Origin: an uncultured Alphaproteobacteria bacterium
GTDB taxonomy: Bacteria > Pseudomonadota > Alphaproteobacteria > RF32 > CAG-239
Assembly: GCA_904501925.1 (NCBI GenBank)
Contig: CAJGCO010000015.1
Span: 1 to 35,838, forward strand
Length of the DNA stretch: 35,838 nt
Reading direction: 5' to 3'
How positions within the stretch are numbered: position 1 is the first letter of the stretch; the number at the start of each line of letters is the position of its first letter. A program made the translations under genes and the position numbers. Shown here in pieces: positions 1 through 6,060 of the stretch. The notes under the pieces were generated by a model, which saw only the letters and a program-made list of their open reading frames with translations, had not been told where the DNA came from and did not search any database.

Positions 1-63
1 AACTAGCGCAACTGCGTTTCCACGGGTGGAATAAAGTATTTATCACATCCCCCATTTAAAACT

Positions 64-92
64 AAAAGGAGTTGAACTAAATCAACTCCTTT
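64..92. terminator. Perfect hairpin, possible terminator
   Basis: AAAGGAGTTGA and TCAACTCCTTT form an 11-bp perfect stem around a 6-base loop. A-rich sequence precedes it, but neither side has a long T run. It could end a plus-strand gene lying left of the window or act as a distant stop for the minus-strand gene ending at 286. The stem is seen directly; the terminator role is inferred. Confidence 0.45.
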
Positions 93-98
93 ACAACA

Positions 99-276
99 GA
101 TGGGATAAAGTGCTATGCACATATGATAGCGCTTTAGCACGCCCCACTAATAGCGCTTTAACACACCCCCAAGGGATGGGATAAAGTGCTATGCTATGTG
201 TAGCGCCACGAACGACGTGTACCAAATTAGTACACGAGAGAGTGCCGATGCACATATGATAGTGCTTTAGCCCATC
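99..276. repeat. Mosaic of short direct and inverted intergenic repeats
   Basis: A 20-base word occurs identically at 99-118 and 175-194 (core GGGATAAAGTGCTATGC). A 24-base word recurs with one mismatch at 115-138 and 248-271 (core GCACATATGATAG). A 19-base word recurs with two mismatches at 127-145 and 151-169. AAAGTGCTAT and ATAGCGCTTT pair into hairpins, and 99-115 is nearly the reverse complement of 260-276, so the whole block can fold. CGTGTAC/GTACACG at 216-236 is another small stem. No gene is visible from 1 to 285. The block resembles a REP/MITE-like intergenic element, but its family is not recognised. Confidence 0.6.
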
Positions 277-285
277 CCCAAAAAC

Positions 286-1008
286 CTATTTTCCAAACAT
301 CTCTCTATACTTGGAAAACATACAATCTCCTCTCTTCTCCAAAACATCTACCTCTTCATCGCTTAAAGCATACTTCTCCTCGTCAATATCAACCAACTTA
401 AGAAGCTCTTCAAACCAAACAAGCAGATGCTCTTTACGACCATTCTGAAGCAATGATAGCCTGAAAGCACCACCTTTCACATAAAACGATTCATTTCTGG
501 TTTTAAGACAAGCCACCGGAACATTTTTGTTTGAATTTGAACATTCAACCACAGCCACAAAAGCCGTTGCAACATCCAAACGAATACCAACCTCTTCTGA
601 AAGGAGATACTCAATCTTTTCGACATCTAACCATTCAAAAATCAAAGTCAAAAGACTTTCGCCAAATAGTTCCTCGCTAGAAAAACCAGCATACTGCCTC
701 AAACAACCAACACGAATTTTCAAAAACTCCTGCCAGTCACTAAAGCTAGAAAACAAACCAAAGAAAAGTACCATCTCGCTAGAAAAGAAATCCGCAAATG
801 TAAAACCTTTCTTGCCTGAAAAACAATGTTCAATAGTAGGAATAGTCCCTTTTTTAAGGTCAAACTTTTCATACCAACTACCATCTTCAATAGAGGTTAC
901 AACATCAGCATAAATTTCATCAGCCTTGCAAACCTCAACAAACATTTTTCTATCCCAATATTGCGGGACATCAAAAATGATTAAATCATTATAAAAATTT
1001 GGTTTCAT
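286..1008 (-). CDS. Hypothetical protein, 240 aa
   Basis: I do not recognise this family. The 240-residue product has no signal peptide or clear membrane segment. Its mid-region is rich in Phe, Leu and Trp, and the C-terminus is acidic and helical, so a soluble cytoplasmic protein is most likely. It starts MKPNFYNDL. The sequence before the ATG (minus strand, AACAAAATTTTTATG) has no Shine-Dalgarno motif, but a good promoter lies at 1056-1083, so the gene is probably expressed alone. Codon choice is more balanced than in the neighbouring AT-rich genes, a trait shared with the genes at 8181, 14567 and 19224. A plus-strand frame at 527-913 lies inside it and looks like a shadow. The coding call is secure by length; the function is unknown. 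Confidence 0.75.
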   Translation of the reverse strand: MKPNFYNDLIIFDVPQYWDRKMFVEVCKADEIYADVVTSIEDGSWYEKFDLKKGTIPTIEHCFSGKKGFTFADFFSSEMVLFFGLFSSFSDWQEFLKIRVGCLRQYAGFSSEELFGESLLTLIFEWLDVEKIEYLLSEEVGIRLDVATAFVAVVECSNSNKNVPVACLKTRNESFYVKGGAFRLSLLQNGRKEHLLVWFEELLKLVDIDEEKYALSDEEVDVLEKRGDCMFSKYREMFGK

Positions 1009-1055
1009 AAAAATTTTGTTATTTTGTTTAACATAATTATACTTTTAACGAGCCG

Positions 1056-1083
1056 ATTTTATATAAAAATGTTATTTTGTCAA
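1056..1083 (-). promoter_or_regulatory. Sigma-70-type promoter for the 240-aa gene
   Basis: Read on the minus strand, TTGACA (1083-1078) and TAAAAT (1061-1056) are separated by 16 bases. The leader is about 45 bases. GTTATTTTGT occurs at 1018-1027 and again at 1071-1080, so one copy lies in the leader and one at the -35 box. Confidence 0.6.
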
Positions 1084-1112
1084 CGATTTAAAGAATTAAA
1101 TATTTTAGCATA

Positions 1113-1140
1113 AAAAAAGAGCCGGAAATTTAATCCGGCT
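1113..1140 (-). terminator. Rho-independent terminator of the adenylate-kinase-like gene
   Basis: The stem AGCCGGA (1120-1126) pairs with TCCGGCT (1134-1140) around a 7-base loop. On the minus strand it is followed by a run of seven T, and it lies 23 bases past the stop at 1163. Confidence 0.9.
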
Positions 1141-1162
1141 ACTCCTCCTTAAAATATTTTTC

Positions 1163-1816
1163 TTATAAATAAGATTTATTGGCACTTAAAAAATCTTTCG
1201 CAATATCACAACCTTCAGCTGTTCCTTCATACCAAAAGAAATTCTTTCCTTCTTTTTTTAATTCCATAACAGCAGGCTTTGTCATTTCTTCATACTCAGC
1301 TAATCTTTCAGGCAAAACTCTATCGTCTCTGCGTTTTACAAGCCTTCCACCACATTCACAATGACCATCACCCACATTATGAGCTTGCCCACATTTATCA
1401 CAAATTCTGCGATTCTTTACTCTTTCTAAAATCAATTCCTTAGGAGTATCTCTAAAAACAACTGCACTATAAAAATTTTTCATCAACTTAGAAAATTCTT
1501 TTACTTGCCCAACAGTACGAGGATATCCATCTAAAATCAAAACTTTTGCATCAACATTTTTTAATTCTTCAATCAACATCTCGTTTACCATATCATCTGG
1601 CGCAAGACCACCCTCTTTCATATTAGCAGCCAACAACAAACCTAATGGTGTTTTATTCTTCTTTTCTCTTCTAATCACTTCACCAACAGATATACCTGCA
1701 ATATCATTATCGTTTAAACCATAATGTTCCTTTAATTCATCTCTTAAACAACTAGCAATAAAACCTTTTCCTGAAGCAGGTGCACCAATCAAAGATATAA
1801 CAAATTTTTTATTCAT
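1163..1816 (-). CDS. Adenylate kinase family protein with zinc-type LID
   Basis: This is a nucleoside monophosphate kinase of the adenylate kinase fold, which would interconvert AMP+ATP and 2 ADP in the cytoplasm. At 217 residues it has the length of long-form bacterial Adk. The P-loop GAPASGKG is at 11-18, the NMP-binding stretch SVGEVIRR at 43-50, DGYPRT at 96-101, and the LID carries four Cys (139, 142, 153, 155) as in zinc-binding Adks, followed by RRDD at 162-165. The residue after the P-loop is Phe19, where standard Adk (GxPGxGKGT) has Thr, and the usual second Gly is replaced. It may therefore be a diverged paralogue rather than the housekeeping enzyme, so I give no gene symbol. AGGA lies before the ATG. 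The gene follows the lipoprotein gene on the same strand but with a terminator between them. Confidence 0.85.
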   Translation of the reverse strand: MNKKFVISLIGAPASGKGFIASCLRDELKEHYGLNDNDIAGISVGEVIRREKKNKTPLGLLLAANMKEGGLAPDDMVNEMLIEELKNVDAKVLILDGYPRTVGQVKEFSKLMKNFYSAVVFRDTPKELILERVKNRRICDKCGQAHNVGDGHCECGGRLVKRRDDRVLPERLAEYEEMTKPAVMELKKEGKNFFWYEGTAEGCDIAKDFLSANKSYL

Positions 1817-1841
1817 TTTAATTATTTCCTAAATTCTTCCC

Positions 1842-1872
1842 AAAATAAAGAGCTTCAAACCTATGAAGCTCT
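1842..1872 (-). terminator. Terminator between the lipoprotein and kinase genes
   Basis: AGAGCTTCA (1849-1857) and TGAAGCTCT (1864-1872) form a 9-bp stem with a 6-base loop. The minus strand continues TTTATTTTGG. It would end the lipoprotein transcript just upstream of the kinase start, so the kinase either depends on readthrough or has a promoter here. Confidence 0.75.
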
Positions 1873-1899
1873 CTTATAATAAAACAAAATCGTTAATTT

Positions 1900-2997
1900 T
1901 TATTTTATATATTCTTCTAAATCGTCAACATTTATTTCTTCACTCTCATCAAAATAAACGTCTTCAACAAGACCTTCATCCTCTTTCAAGATATTATCAG
2001 CAAGATTATCCTCAATTTCCAATGGTTTTCTTGGTTCTCTTAGAGCATCTGTAACCTCGCTACTTACTTCAAAAGTATTAACATCTTCCTTAGTTTCTTC
2101 AGCTTTTTCTTCTTTTGTAACTGTTTTTTCTTCAGCCTTTTGCTCTACTTTTGTTTCTTCATTTTTTTCATCATTTTTAACAGTTTCATCTGCCATGCTA
2201 GGATTTACGTTTTCAACACTCTCTTTTTTTGTCATTTCCATTAATGCAGGATTAAGAGGAAACGCATCATTAGGAAGTCTAATCATACCATATCCACTAC
2301 CACCACCATTTGCAGGACCAGATAACCCTATTGAATAATAACCACCGATATATCCATAATCCATATCAACATAATCAATATCAAACATCACACGAATAGT
2401 TGTTGTACCCATGCTAGTCATGTTACATTTAAAACCTTCTCCACCTAAGATAATGCTCTTATTATCTTTAACATACAACAAACTTTTATCAGGTTTACAA
2501 ACAGAAGGTGTCTGACCATTGTAACTCAAATTATATCCCAATGTTAAATTAATAGCAGTAGTACCTTTAACTAAAGATGCATCAATAACTTTCACACTAT
2601 CAAAATAAACATAACTAGGTACAACACCAATCTTTGCTGGAATTGTTAAATATGGATTTATACAAACATGAGCTTGAGGATTAGCCTCACATAACAAAGC
2701 TTTCTCATTACCATTATTATCAACCAAGTGAGCCAATGCATTAAATATATATTGACGAGAAGAGGCCATCTCTGCAGGAGCACATTGCTTATCTCTGCAC
2801 ACCAATAAAGTATTAAACTCAGGCACTCTCATATTAAACACTTTTGCCAAGTTACTAGGAGACCCTTCACCCACAACTTCATCTTCTATATATAGATTAT
2901 TTTGAGAATATCCATCAATCCAATAAGCATCTTTGGAGCATGAAAACAACCCCACTAAACCAGCAACTAAACATAATTTCAAAAATATTTTTTGCAC
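1900..2997 (-). CDS. Putative lipoprotein with charged C-terminal tail
   Basis: The N-terminus (MQKIFLKLCLVAGLVGLFSC) is a lipoprotein signal with a relaxed lipobox LFSC, predicting Cys20 as the lipidated residue and an envelope location. Residues about 20-250 form a Cys-containing globular domain with pairs such as CRDKQC and later CEANPQAHVC, consistent with periplasmic disulphides. After a Gly-rich stretch (NGGGSGYG), residues about 255-365 are very rich in Glu and Lys and probably disordered. I do not recognise the globular domain. The start is GTG at 2997, preceded by AAAGG nine bases upstream; no better ATG is near. It is divergent from the thermonuclease gene across a 67-base gap holding a perfect palindrome at 3023-3036. 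Confidence 0.75.
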   Translation of the reverse strand: MQKIFLKLCLVAGLVGLFSCSKDAYWIDGYSQNNLYIEDEVVGEGSPSNLAKVFNMRVPEFNTLLVCRDKQCAPAEMASSRQYIFNALAHLVDNNGNEKALLCEANPQAHVCINPYLTIPAKIGVVPSYVYFDSVKVIDASLVKGTTAINLTLGYNLSYNGQTPSVCKPDKSLLYVKDNKSIILGGEGFKCNMTSMGTTTIRVMFDIDYVDMDYGYIGGYYSIGLSGPANGGGSGYGMIRLPNDAFPLNPALMEMTKKESVENVNPSMADETVKNDEKNEETKVEQKAEEKTVTKEEKAEETKEDVNTFEVSSEVTDALREPRKPLEIEDNLADNILKEDEGLVEDVYFDESEEINVDDLEEYIK

Positions 2998-3022
2998 GCT
3001 AACTAACCTTTAAACATAATTA

Positions 3023-3036
3023 AAGTATATATACTT
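3023..3036. promoter_or_regulatory. 14-bp palindrome in divergent promoter region
   Basis: AAGTATATATACTT is a perfect palindrome midway between the divergent lipoprotein and thermonuclease starts. It could be an operator, or overlapping -10 elements for both directions. I see the symmetry; regulation is inferred. Confidence 0.4.
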
Positions 3037-3064
3037 AAACAAAATTTATATTGAAAGTATCTCA

Positions 3065-3577
3065 ATGGAAAGAAGTTTATCAAAAATATACACATCATAT
3101 AGCATATTTTTCGCCCTTATTTTATGCTTTAATCCTATTTATTGTCTTGCAAATCCACAAACAATCGAATTTATTGCATCTCCAGCAAATGTTGTTGATG
3201 GCGATAGTCTTCAATATCAAAACCACCAAATCCGTATAAAAGGAATTGACGCCCCAGAATACAATCAACAATGCAAAAACAATAAAAATGAATTATACGA
3301 TTGTGGAGAAATCTCAAAACAATACTTAATATCATTGGTTAATACACAAACCGTCACATGTAAAATCATCTCACAAGACAAATTTAAAAGAGATTTATGC
3401 ATTTGCTATATAAACCAAACCGACATTGCAACAAACATAATAAAAAATGGCCACGCCATATCTTATTTAGATAACACCTACCAAGAAGCGCAAAAAATCG
3501 CCAAAGCCAACAAAACAGGCATCTGGCAAGGTGATTTCATCCACCCCAGACTTTTTAGAATTCTAAATATTGAATAA
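3065..3577 (+). CDS. Secreted thermonuclease (Staphylococcal-nuclease fold)
   Basis: This is a sugar-nonspecific, Ca-dependent nuclease of the SNase/TNase family, predicted to cleave nucleic acid outside the cytoplasm. A hydrophobic signal segment spans about residues 8-29. The mature part has the family blocks VVDGDSL (43-49), IRIKGIDAPE (56-65), KFKRDL (106-111), the NGHAI stretch near 128-132, and KTGIWQGDFIHPR (150-162). The expected catalytic residues are present: Arg57, Glu65 and Arg109, with Asp45 and Asp62 as likely metal ligands. The mature domain (about 140 aa) is of normal size. No strong Shine-Dalgarno precedes the ATG. It stands alone and is divergent from the lipoprotein gene. 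Six Cys in the mature part suggest folding in an oxidising compartment. Confidence 0.88.
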   Translation: MERSLSKIYTSYSIFFALILCFNPIYCLANPQTIEFIASPANVVDGDSLQYQNHQIRIKGIDAPEYNQQCKNNKNELYDCGEISKQYLISLVNTQTVTCKIISQDKFKRDLCICYINQTDIATNIIKNGHAISYLDNTYQEAQKIAKANKTGIWQGDFIHPRLFRILNIE

Positions 3578-3614
3578 AAAAAGCAAATAAATTTAAATTT
3601 ATATCAGATTCTTA

Positions 3615-3642
3615 TTGACTCATTAAAAAACTTCTGTATATT
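3615..3642 (+). promoter_or_regulatory. Promoter of the rplU-rpmA operon
   Basis: TTGACT (3615-3620) and TATATT (3637-3642) are spaced by 16 bases, about 45 bases before the rplU ATG. Confidence 0.7.
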
Positions 3643-3686
3643 GCTCAAAAAAGTTATGTTTAAATCTACAAAACAGGTGAATAAAA

Positions 3687-3986
3687 ATGTATGCAGTAAT
3701 TAAAACAGGCGGCAAGCAATACAAAGTAGCATCTAACGATGTTATCAAAATTGAAAAAATTGCTGGAGACGCTGGAAGTGAAGTAATTTTTAACGAAGTA
3801 TTGGCAATAGATGATGCTATTGGCACACCTTTTGTTGCTGGCGCATCTGTAAAAGGTACAATCGTTAAACAAGCAAAAGACGCAAAAGTTATCGTTTTCA
3901 AAAAGAAAAGAAGACACAACTACCGTCGTAAAAATGGACACAGACAAAACATCACAATCGTTAAAATTACCGATTTGTGTAAATAA
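3687..3986 (+). CDS. rplU: 50S ribosomal protein L21
   Basis: bL21 is a component of the large ribosomal subunit that contacts 23S rRNA. The 99-residue product begins MYAVIKTGGKQYKV, the hallmark N-terminus. It carries the basic stretch FKKKRRHNYRRKNGHRQ near residues 71-87, which is the rRNA-binding signature, and ends ITIVKITDLCK. The length matches the family. AGGTGA lies about five bases before the ATG. It is first in the rplU-rpmA-obgE-rsfS cluster, with a promoter at 3615-3642 and rpmA 20 bases downstream. Minus-strand frames at 3623-3947 are shadows of this gene. Confidence 0.98.
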   Translation: MYAVIKTGGKQYKVASNDVIKIEKIAGDAGSEVIFNEVLAIDDAIGTPFVAGASVKGTIVKQAKDAKVIVFKKKRRHNYRRKNGHRQNITIVKITDLCK

Positions 3987-4006
3987 TTAACTAGGAGTTA
4001 TTTAAA

Positions 4007-4264
4007 ATGGCACATAAGAAATCAGGCGGTAGCTCATCAAACGGACGCGATTCTATTGGACGTCGTTTAGGTGTAAAGAAATTCGGTGGTGAATCTGTTA
4101 TCGCTGGAAACATCATTATCCGTCAACGTGGAACAAAATTCCACCCAGGAAACAACGTTGGTATGGGTAAAGACCACACAATCTTCGCAACAGCTGAAGG
4201 TAAAGTTGAGTTCAAAACTAAAGCAAATGACAGAACATACGTTTCTGTAGTTCCAGCTGAATAG
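4007..4264 (+). CDS. rpmA: 50S ribosomal protein L27
   Basis: bL27 sits near the peptidyl transferase centre, with its N-terminal tail reaching toward the tRNA ends. The 85-residue product starts MAHKKSGGSSSNGRDS, the canonical short form in which only Met is removed, not the Firmicutes form with a cleaved extension. It carries GRRLGVKKFGGE and IIRQRGTKFHPGNNVGMGKDHTI (residues about 22-32 and 38-60). CTAGGAG lies about 9 bases upstream of the ATG. It is followed by a hairpin at 4288-4317 that may reduce transcription into obgE. Confidence 0.98.
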   Translation: MAHKKSGGSSSNGRDSIGRRLGVKKFGGESVIAGNIIIRQRGTKFHPGNNVGMGKDHTIFATAEGKVEFKTKANDRTYVSVVPAE

Positions 4265-4287
4265 TCCAACTCAAGGAAACTAAAGAT

Positions 4288-4317
4288 AAGGGGGTGGCTT
4301 TCACCTCCTTTATTTTT
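4288..4317 (+). terminator. Terminator or attenuator between rpmA and obgE
   Basis: AAGGGGGTG (4288-4296) pairs with CACCTCCTT (4302-4310), with one G-T pair and a GCTTT loop, followed by TATTTTTC. obgE starts only 23 bases later with no obvious promoter between, so this is probably a partial terminator setting the L21/L27 to ObgE ratio. Confidence 0.75.
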
Positions 4318-4339
4318 CAAAAAACAGGGTAATAGTGCA

Positions 4340-5410
4340 ATGAAGTTTTTAGATCAAGCAAAAATATACTTAAAATCAGGCGACGGCGGACGTGGTTGCG
4401 TAGCATTTCGTCGTGAAAAGTATATTGAATTTGGAGGACCAAATGGTGGCGATGGTGGTAAAGGTGGAAGCATTTACTTCACAGCCGTAGAAAACCTCAA
4501 CACATTAATTGACTTCCGTTATCAACAACACTTCAAAGCACAAAACGGCCAACACGGCATGGGTTCAGAAATGACTGGAGCCAAAGGCGAAGATATCATC
4601 ATTAAAGTTCCTGTTGGAACAGAGATTGTAGCCGACGATGGCGAAACAGTAATTGCTGACATGGTAGAAGCTGGACAAACATTCATGATAGCCAAAGGGG
4701 GCGATGGAGGACGAGGCAACACTCGTTTTAAAACATCCACCAACCAAGCTCCTCGCTATGCAGAACCAGGATGGCCTGGTGTTGAAATGTGGGTATGGTT
4801 ACGCCTAAAAATAATTGCAGATGTTGGTTTAATTGGTTTACCCAATGCCGGCAAGTCAACATTTTTAAGCGCAGTAACCAAGGCTCGTCCAAAAATTGCT
4901 GATTACCCTTTTACAACGCTTCACCCAAATCTTGGCGTTGCTTGGGTTGACAACAAAGAAATCATCCTTGCAGACATCCCTGGATTAATTGAAGGTGCGC
5001 ACGATGGTGTAGGTCTAGGCGATAGATTCTTAAAACACGTAGAACGCTGTTCAGTATTTTTACATTTAATTGATGCAACAGATGAGCATTATGTAAAGAA
5101 CTATAAAATAATTCGCAAAGAACTTGAGTTATACGAAAGAAATTTAGCCAGCAAACCAGAAGTTGTTGCGTTAAACAAAATAGATTCGCTAACCCCAGAG
5201 GAAATCAAAAAGAAAGTAGCAGCAATCAGAAGAGTAACCAAATCACCAGTATTTGCAATTTCTGCAATTTCTGGTCAAAATACACTAGATTGCCTAAGAG
5301 AGATTTCCAAATCAGTACCTTTGCGTCACAAAAAAGTTGATCCCAACGAAGAAATAATTATAACACAACCACAAGAAGTTGTTAAAAAACCTTGGTCACC
5401 ATTAGATTAA
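4340..5410 (+). CDS. obgE: Obg/CgtA GTPase, 50S assembly factor
   Basis: ObgE is an essential GTPase that binds 50S precursors and links ribosome assembly to ppGpp and growth state. The N-terminal Obg domain (about 1-158) shows the Gly-rich motifs SGDGGRGC, GGPNGGDGGKGG and AKGGDGGRGN. The GTPase domain has G1 GLPNAGKST (166-174), switch I YPFTTLHPN (189-197), G3 DIPG (212-215) and G4 NKID (279-282), with SAIS near the G5 position. Residues after about 340 form a short charged tail. The 356 residues match the alphaproteobacterial size range. AGGGTAATAG precedes the ATG weakly as a Shine-Dalgarno. rsfS follows 16 bases later. Confidence 0.97.
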   Translation: MKFLDQAKIYLKSGDGGRGCVAFRREKYIEFGGPNGGDGGKGGSIYFTAVENLNTLIDFRYQQHFKAQNGQHGMGSEMTGAKGEDIIIKVPVGTEIVADDGETVIADMVEAGQTFMIAKGGDGGRGNTRFKTSTNQAPRYAEPGWPGVEMWVWLRLKIIADVGLIGLPNAGKSTFLSAVTKARPKIADYPFTTLHPNLGVAWVDNKEIILADIPGLIEGAHDGVGLGDRFLKHVERCSVFLHLIDATDEHYVKNYKIIRKELELYERNLASKPEVVALNKIDSLTPEEIKKKVAAIRRVTKSPVFAISAISGQNTLDCLREISKSVPLRHKKVDPNEEIIITQPQEVVKKPWSPLD

Positions 5411-5426
5411 AATTTAGGAGATAAAA

Positions 5427-5771
5427 ATGTCAGCAGACAACTCAAAATTATTAGAACTAATAGAAACAACCCTTGATAACAACAAAGCTGAGAACATTGT
5501 TACTATAGATTTAAAAGGCAAGACATCACTTGCAAACTATATGGTAATTGCCAGTGGTACATCAAACAGACACGTAGCAGCTCTTGCTGACAAAGTAAAA
5601 TATGAATTAAAACAACAAGGCTACACAGCAAATTCTGAAGGCGAAGAAAAAGCCAACTGGGTTTTAATTGATGCTTTTGATGTAATTGTACACATCTTCT
5701 GCCCAGAGGTTCGTGACTTCTACAATTTAGAAAAAATGTGGAACACAGCCGCAGAATTACGTAAGAATTAA
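5427..5771 (+). CDS. rsfS: Ribosomal silencing factor RsfS
   Basis: RsfS binds L14 on the 50S subunit and blocks subunit joining, damping translation when nutrients are short. The 114-residue product fits the family length. Conserved blocks are ENIVTIDLKGKTSLANYMVI (about residues 18-37), ASGTSNRHVAALADKV (38-53) and NWVLIDAFDVIVHIF (73-87), with PEVRDFYNLEKMW following. TTAGGAG is placed about 8 bases before the ATG. It is the last protein gene of the L21-L27-ObgE cluster, 16 bases after obgE. No terminator is visible before the tRNA promoter at 5801. Confidence 0.96.
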   Translation: MSADNSKLLELIETTLDNNKAENIVTIDLKGKTSLANYMVIASGTSNRHVAALADKVKYELKQQGYTANSEGEEKANWVLIDAFDVIVHIFCPEVRDFYNLEKMWNTAAELRKN

Positions 5772-5800
5772 CATTTTTTATCACACCCAATAAAAAACTC

Positions 5801-5829
5801 TTGATTTATTATATTATTGAGTGTATCAA
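5801..5829 (+). promoter_or_regulatory. Promoter of tRNA-Trp
   Basis: TTGATT (5801-5806), 17-base spacer, TATCAA (5824-5829). Transcription would start near 5836, leaving a leader of about 28 bases before the mature tRNA. Confidence 0.55.
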
Positions 5830-5863
5830 ATACAAGCGATTGAATAAAACATTCAATCAGTTT

Positions 5864-5939
5864 AGGGGTATAGCTCAGTTGGTAGAGCATCGGTCTCCAA
5901 AACCGAGTGTCGTGAGTTCGAATCTTACTGCCCCTGCCA
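5864..5939 (+). tRNA. tRNA-Trp (anticodon CCA)
   Basis: A complete 76-base cloverleaf. The acceptor arm AGGGGTA pairs with TGCCCCT, including one G-T. The D-arm is AGCTCAGTTGGTAGAGC. The anticodon stem TCGGT/ACCGA encloses loop CTCCAAA, giving CCA. The T-arm carries GTTCGAATC. The 3' CCA is encoded after discriminator G. In many alphaproteobacteria this tRNA lies directly upstream of secE; here secE is at 20314. Confidence 0.97.
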
Positions 5940-5944
5940 TTAAG

Positions 5945-5972
5945 AAAACCACCCTTTTATGGGTGGTTTTTT
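5945..5972 (+). terminator. Terminator of tRNA-Trp
   Basis: AAAACCACCC (5945-5954) and GGGTGGTTTT (5961-5970) form a 10-bp stem with a 6-base loop, followed by further T. Confidence 0.92.
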
Positions 5973-5989
5973 AATGGCTAGAGAAAGTT

Positions 5990-6017
5990 GATTTCGAACT
6001 CACGAGGAAGTGAGTTT
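5990..6017. repeat. Inverted fragment of the tRNA T-arm plus hairpin
   Basis: GATTTCGAACTCACG (5990-6004) is the reverse complement of the tRNA-Trp T-arm region at 5911-5924, with one inserted base. The same block forms a second hairpin, AACTCAC with GTGAGTT (5998-6017). The following 6020-6050 is unusually GC-rich (GCGAGAGGCGAACG). It may be a remnant of integration at the tRNA or a post-tRNA repeat. Confidence 0.5.
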
Positions 6018-6060
6018 GACTACGAGCGAGAGGCGAACGAAAGTGCGCCAATGATTATAT

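Noticed and set aside
99..276. CRISPR array
   Set aside because: Repeat words are few, irregularly spaced, partly inverted and overlapping, without constant-length spacers or cas genes.
527..913. Plus-strand 128-aa frame inside the 286-1008 gene
   Set aside because: It lies wholly antisense to a longer frame that has a promoter, and its Ser/Lys/Pro-rich product has no recognisable feature or ribosome site.
3623..3947. Minus-strand frames over rplU
   Set aside because: They are antisense shadows of a certain ribosomal protein gene.
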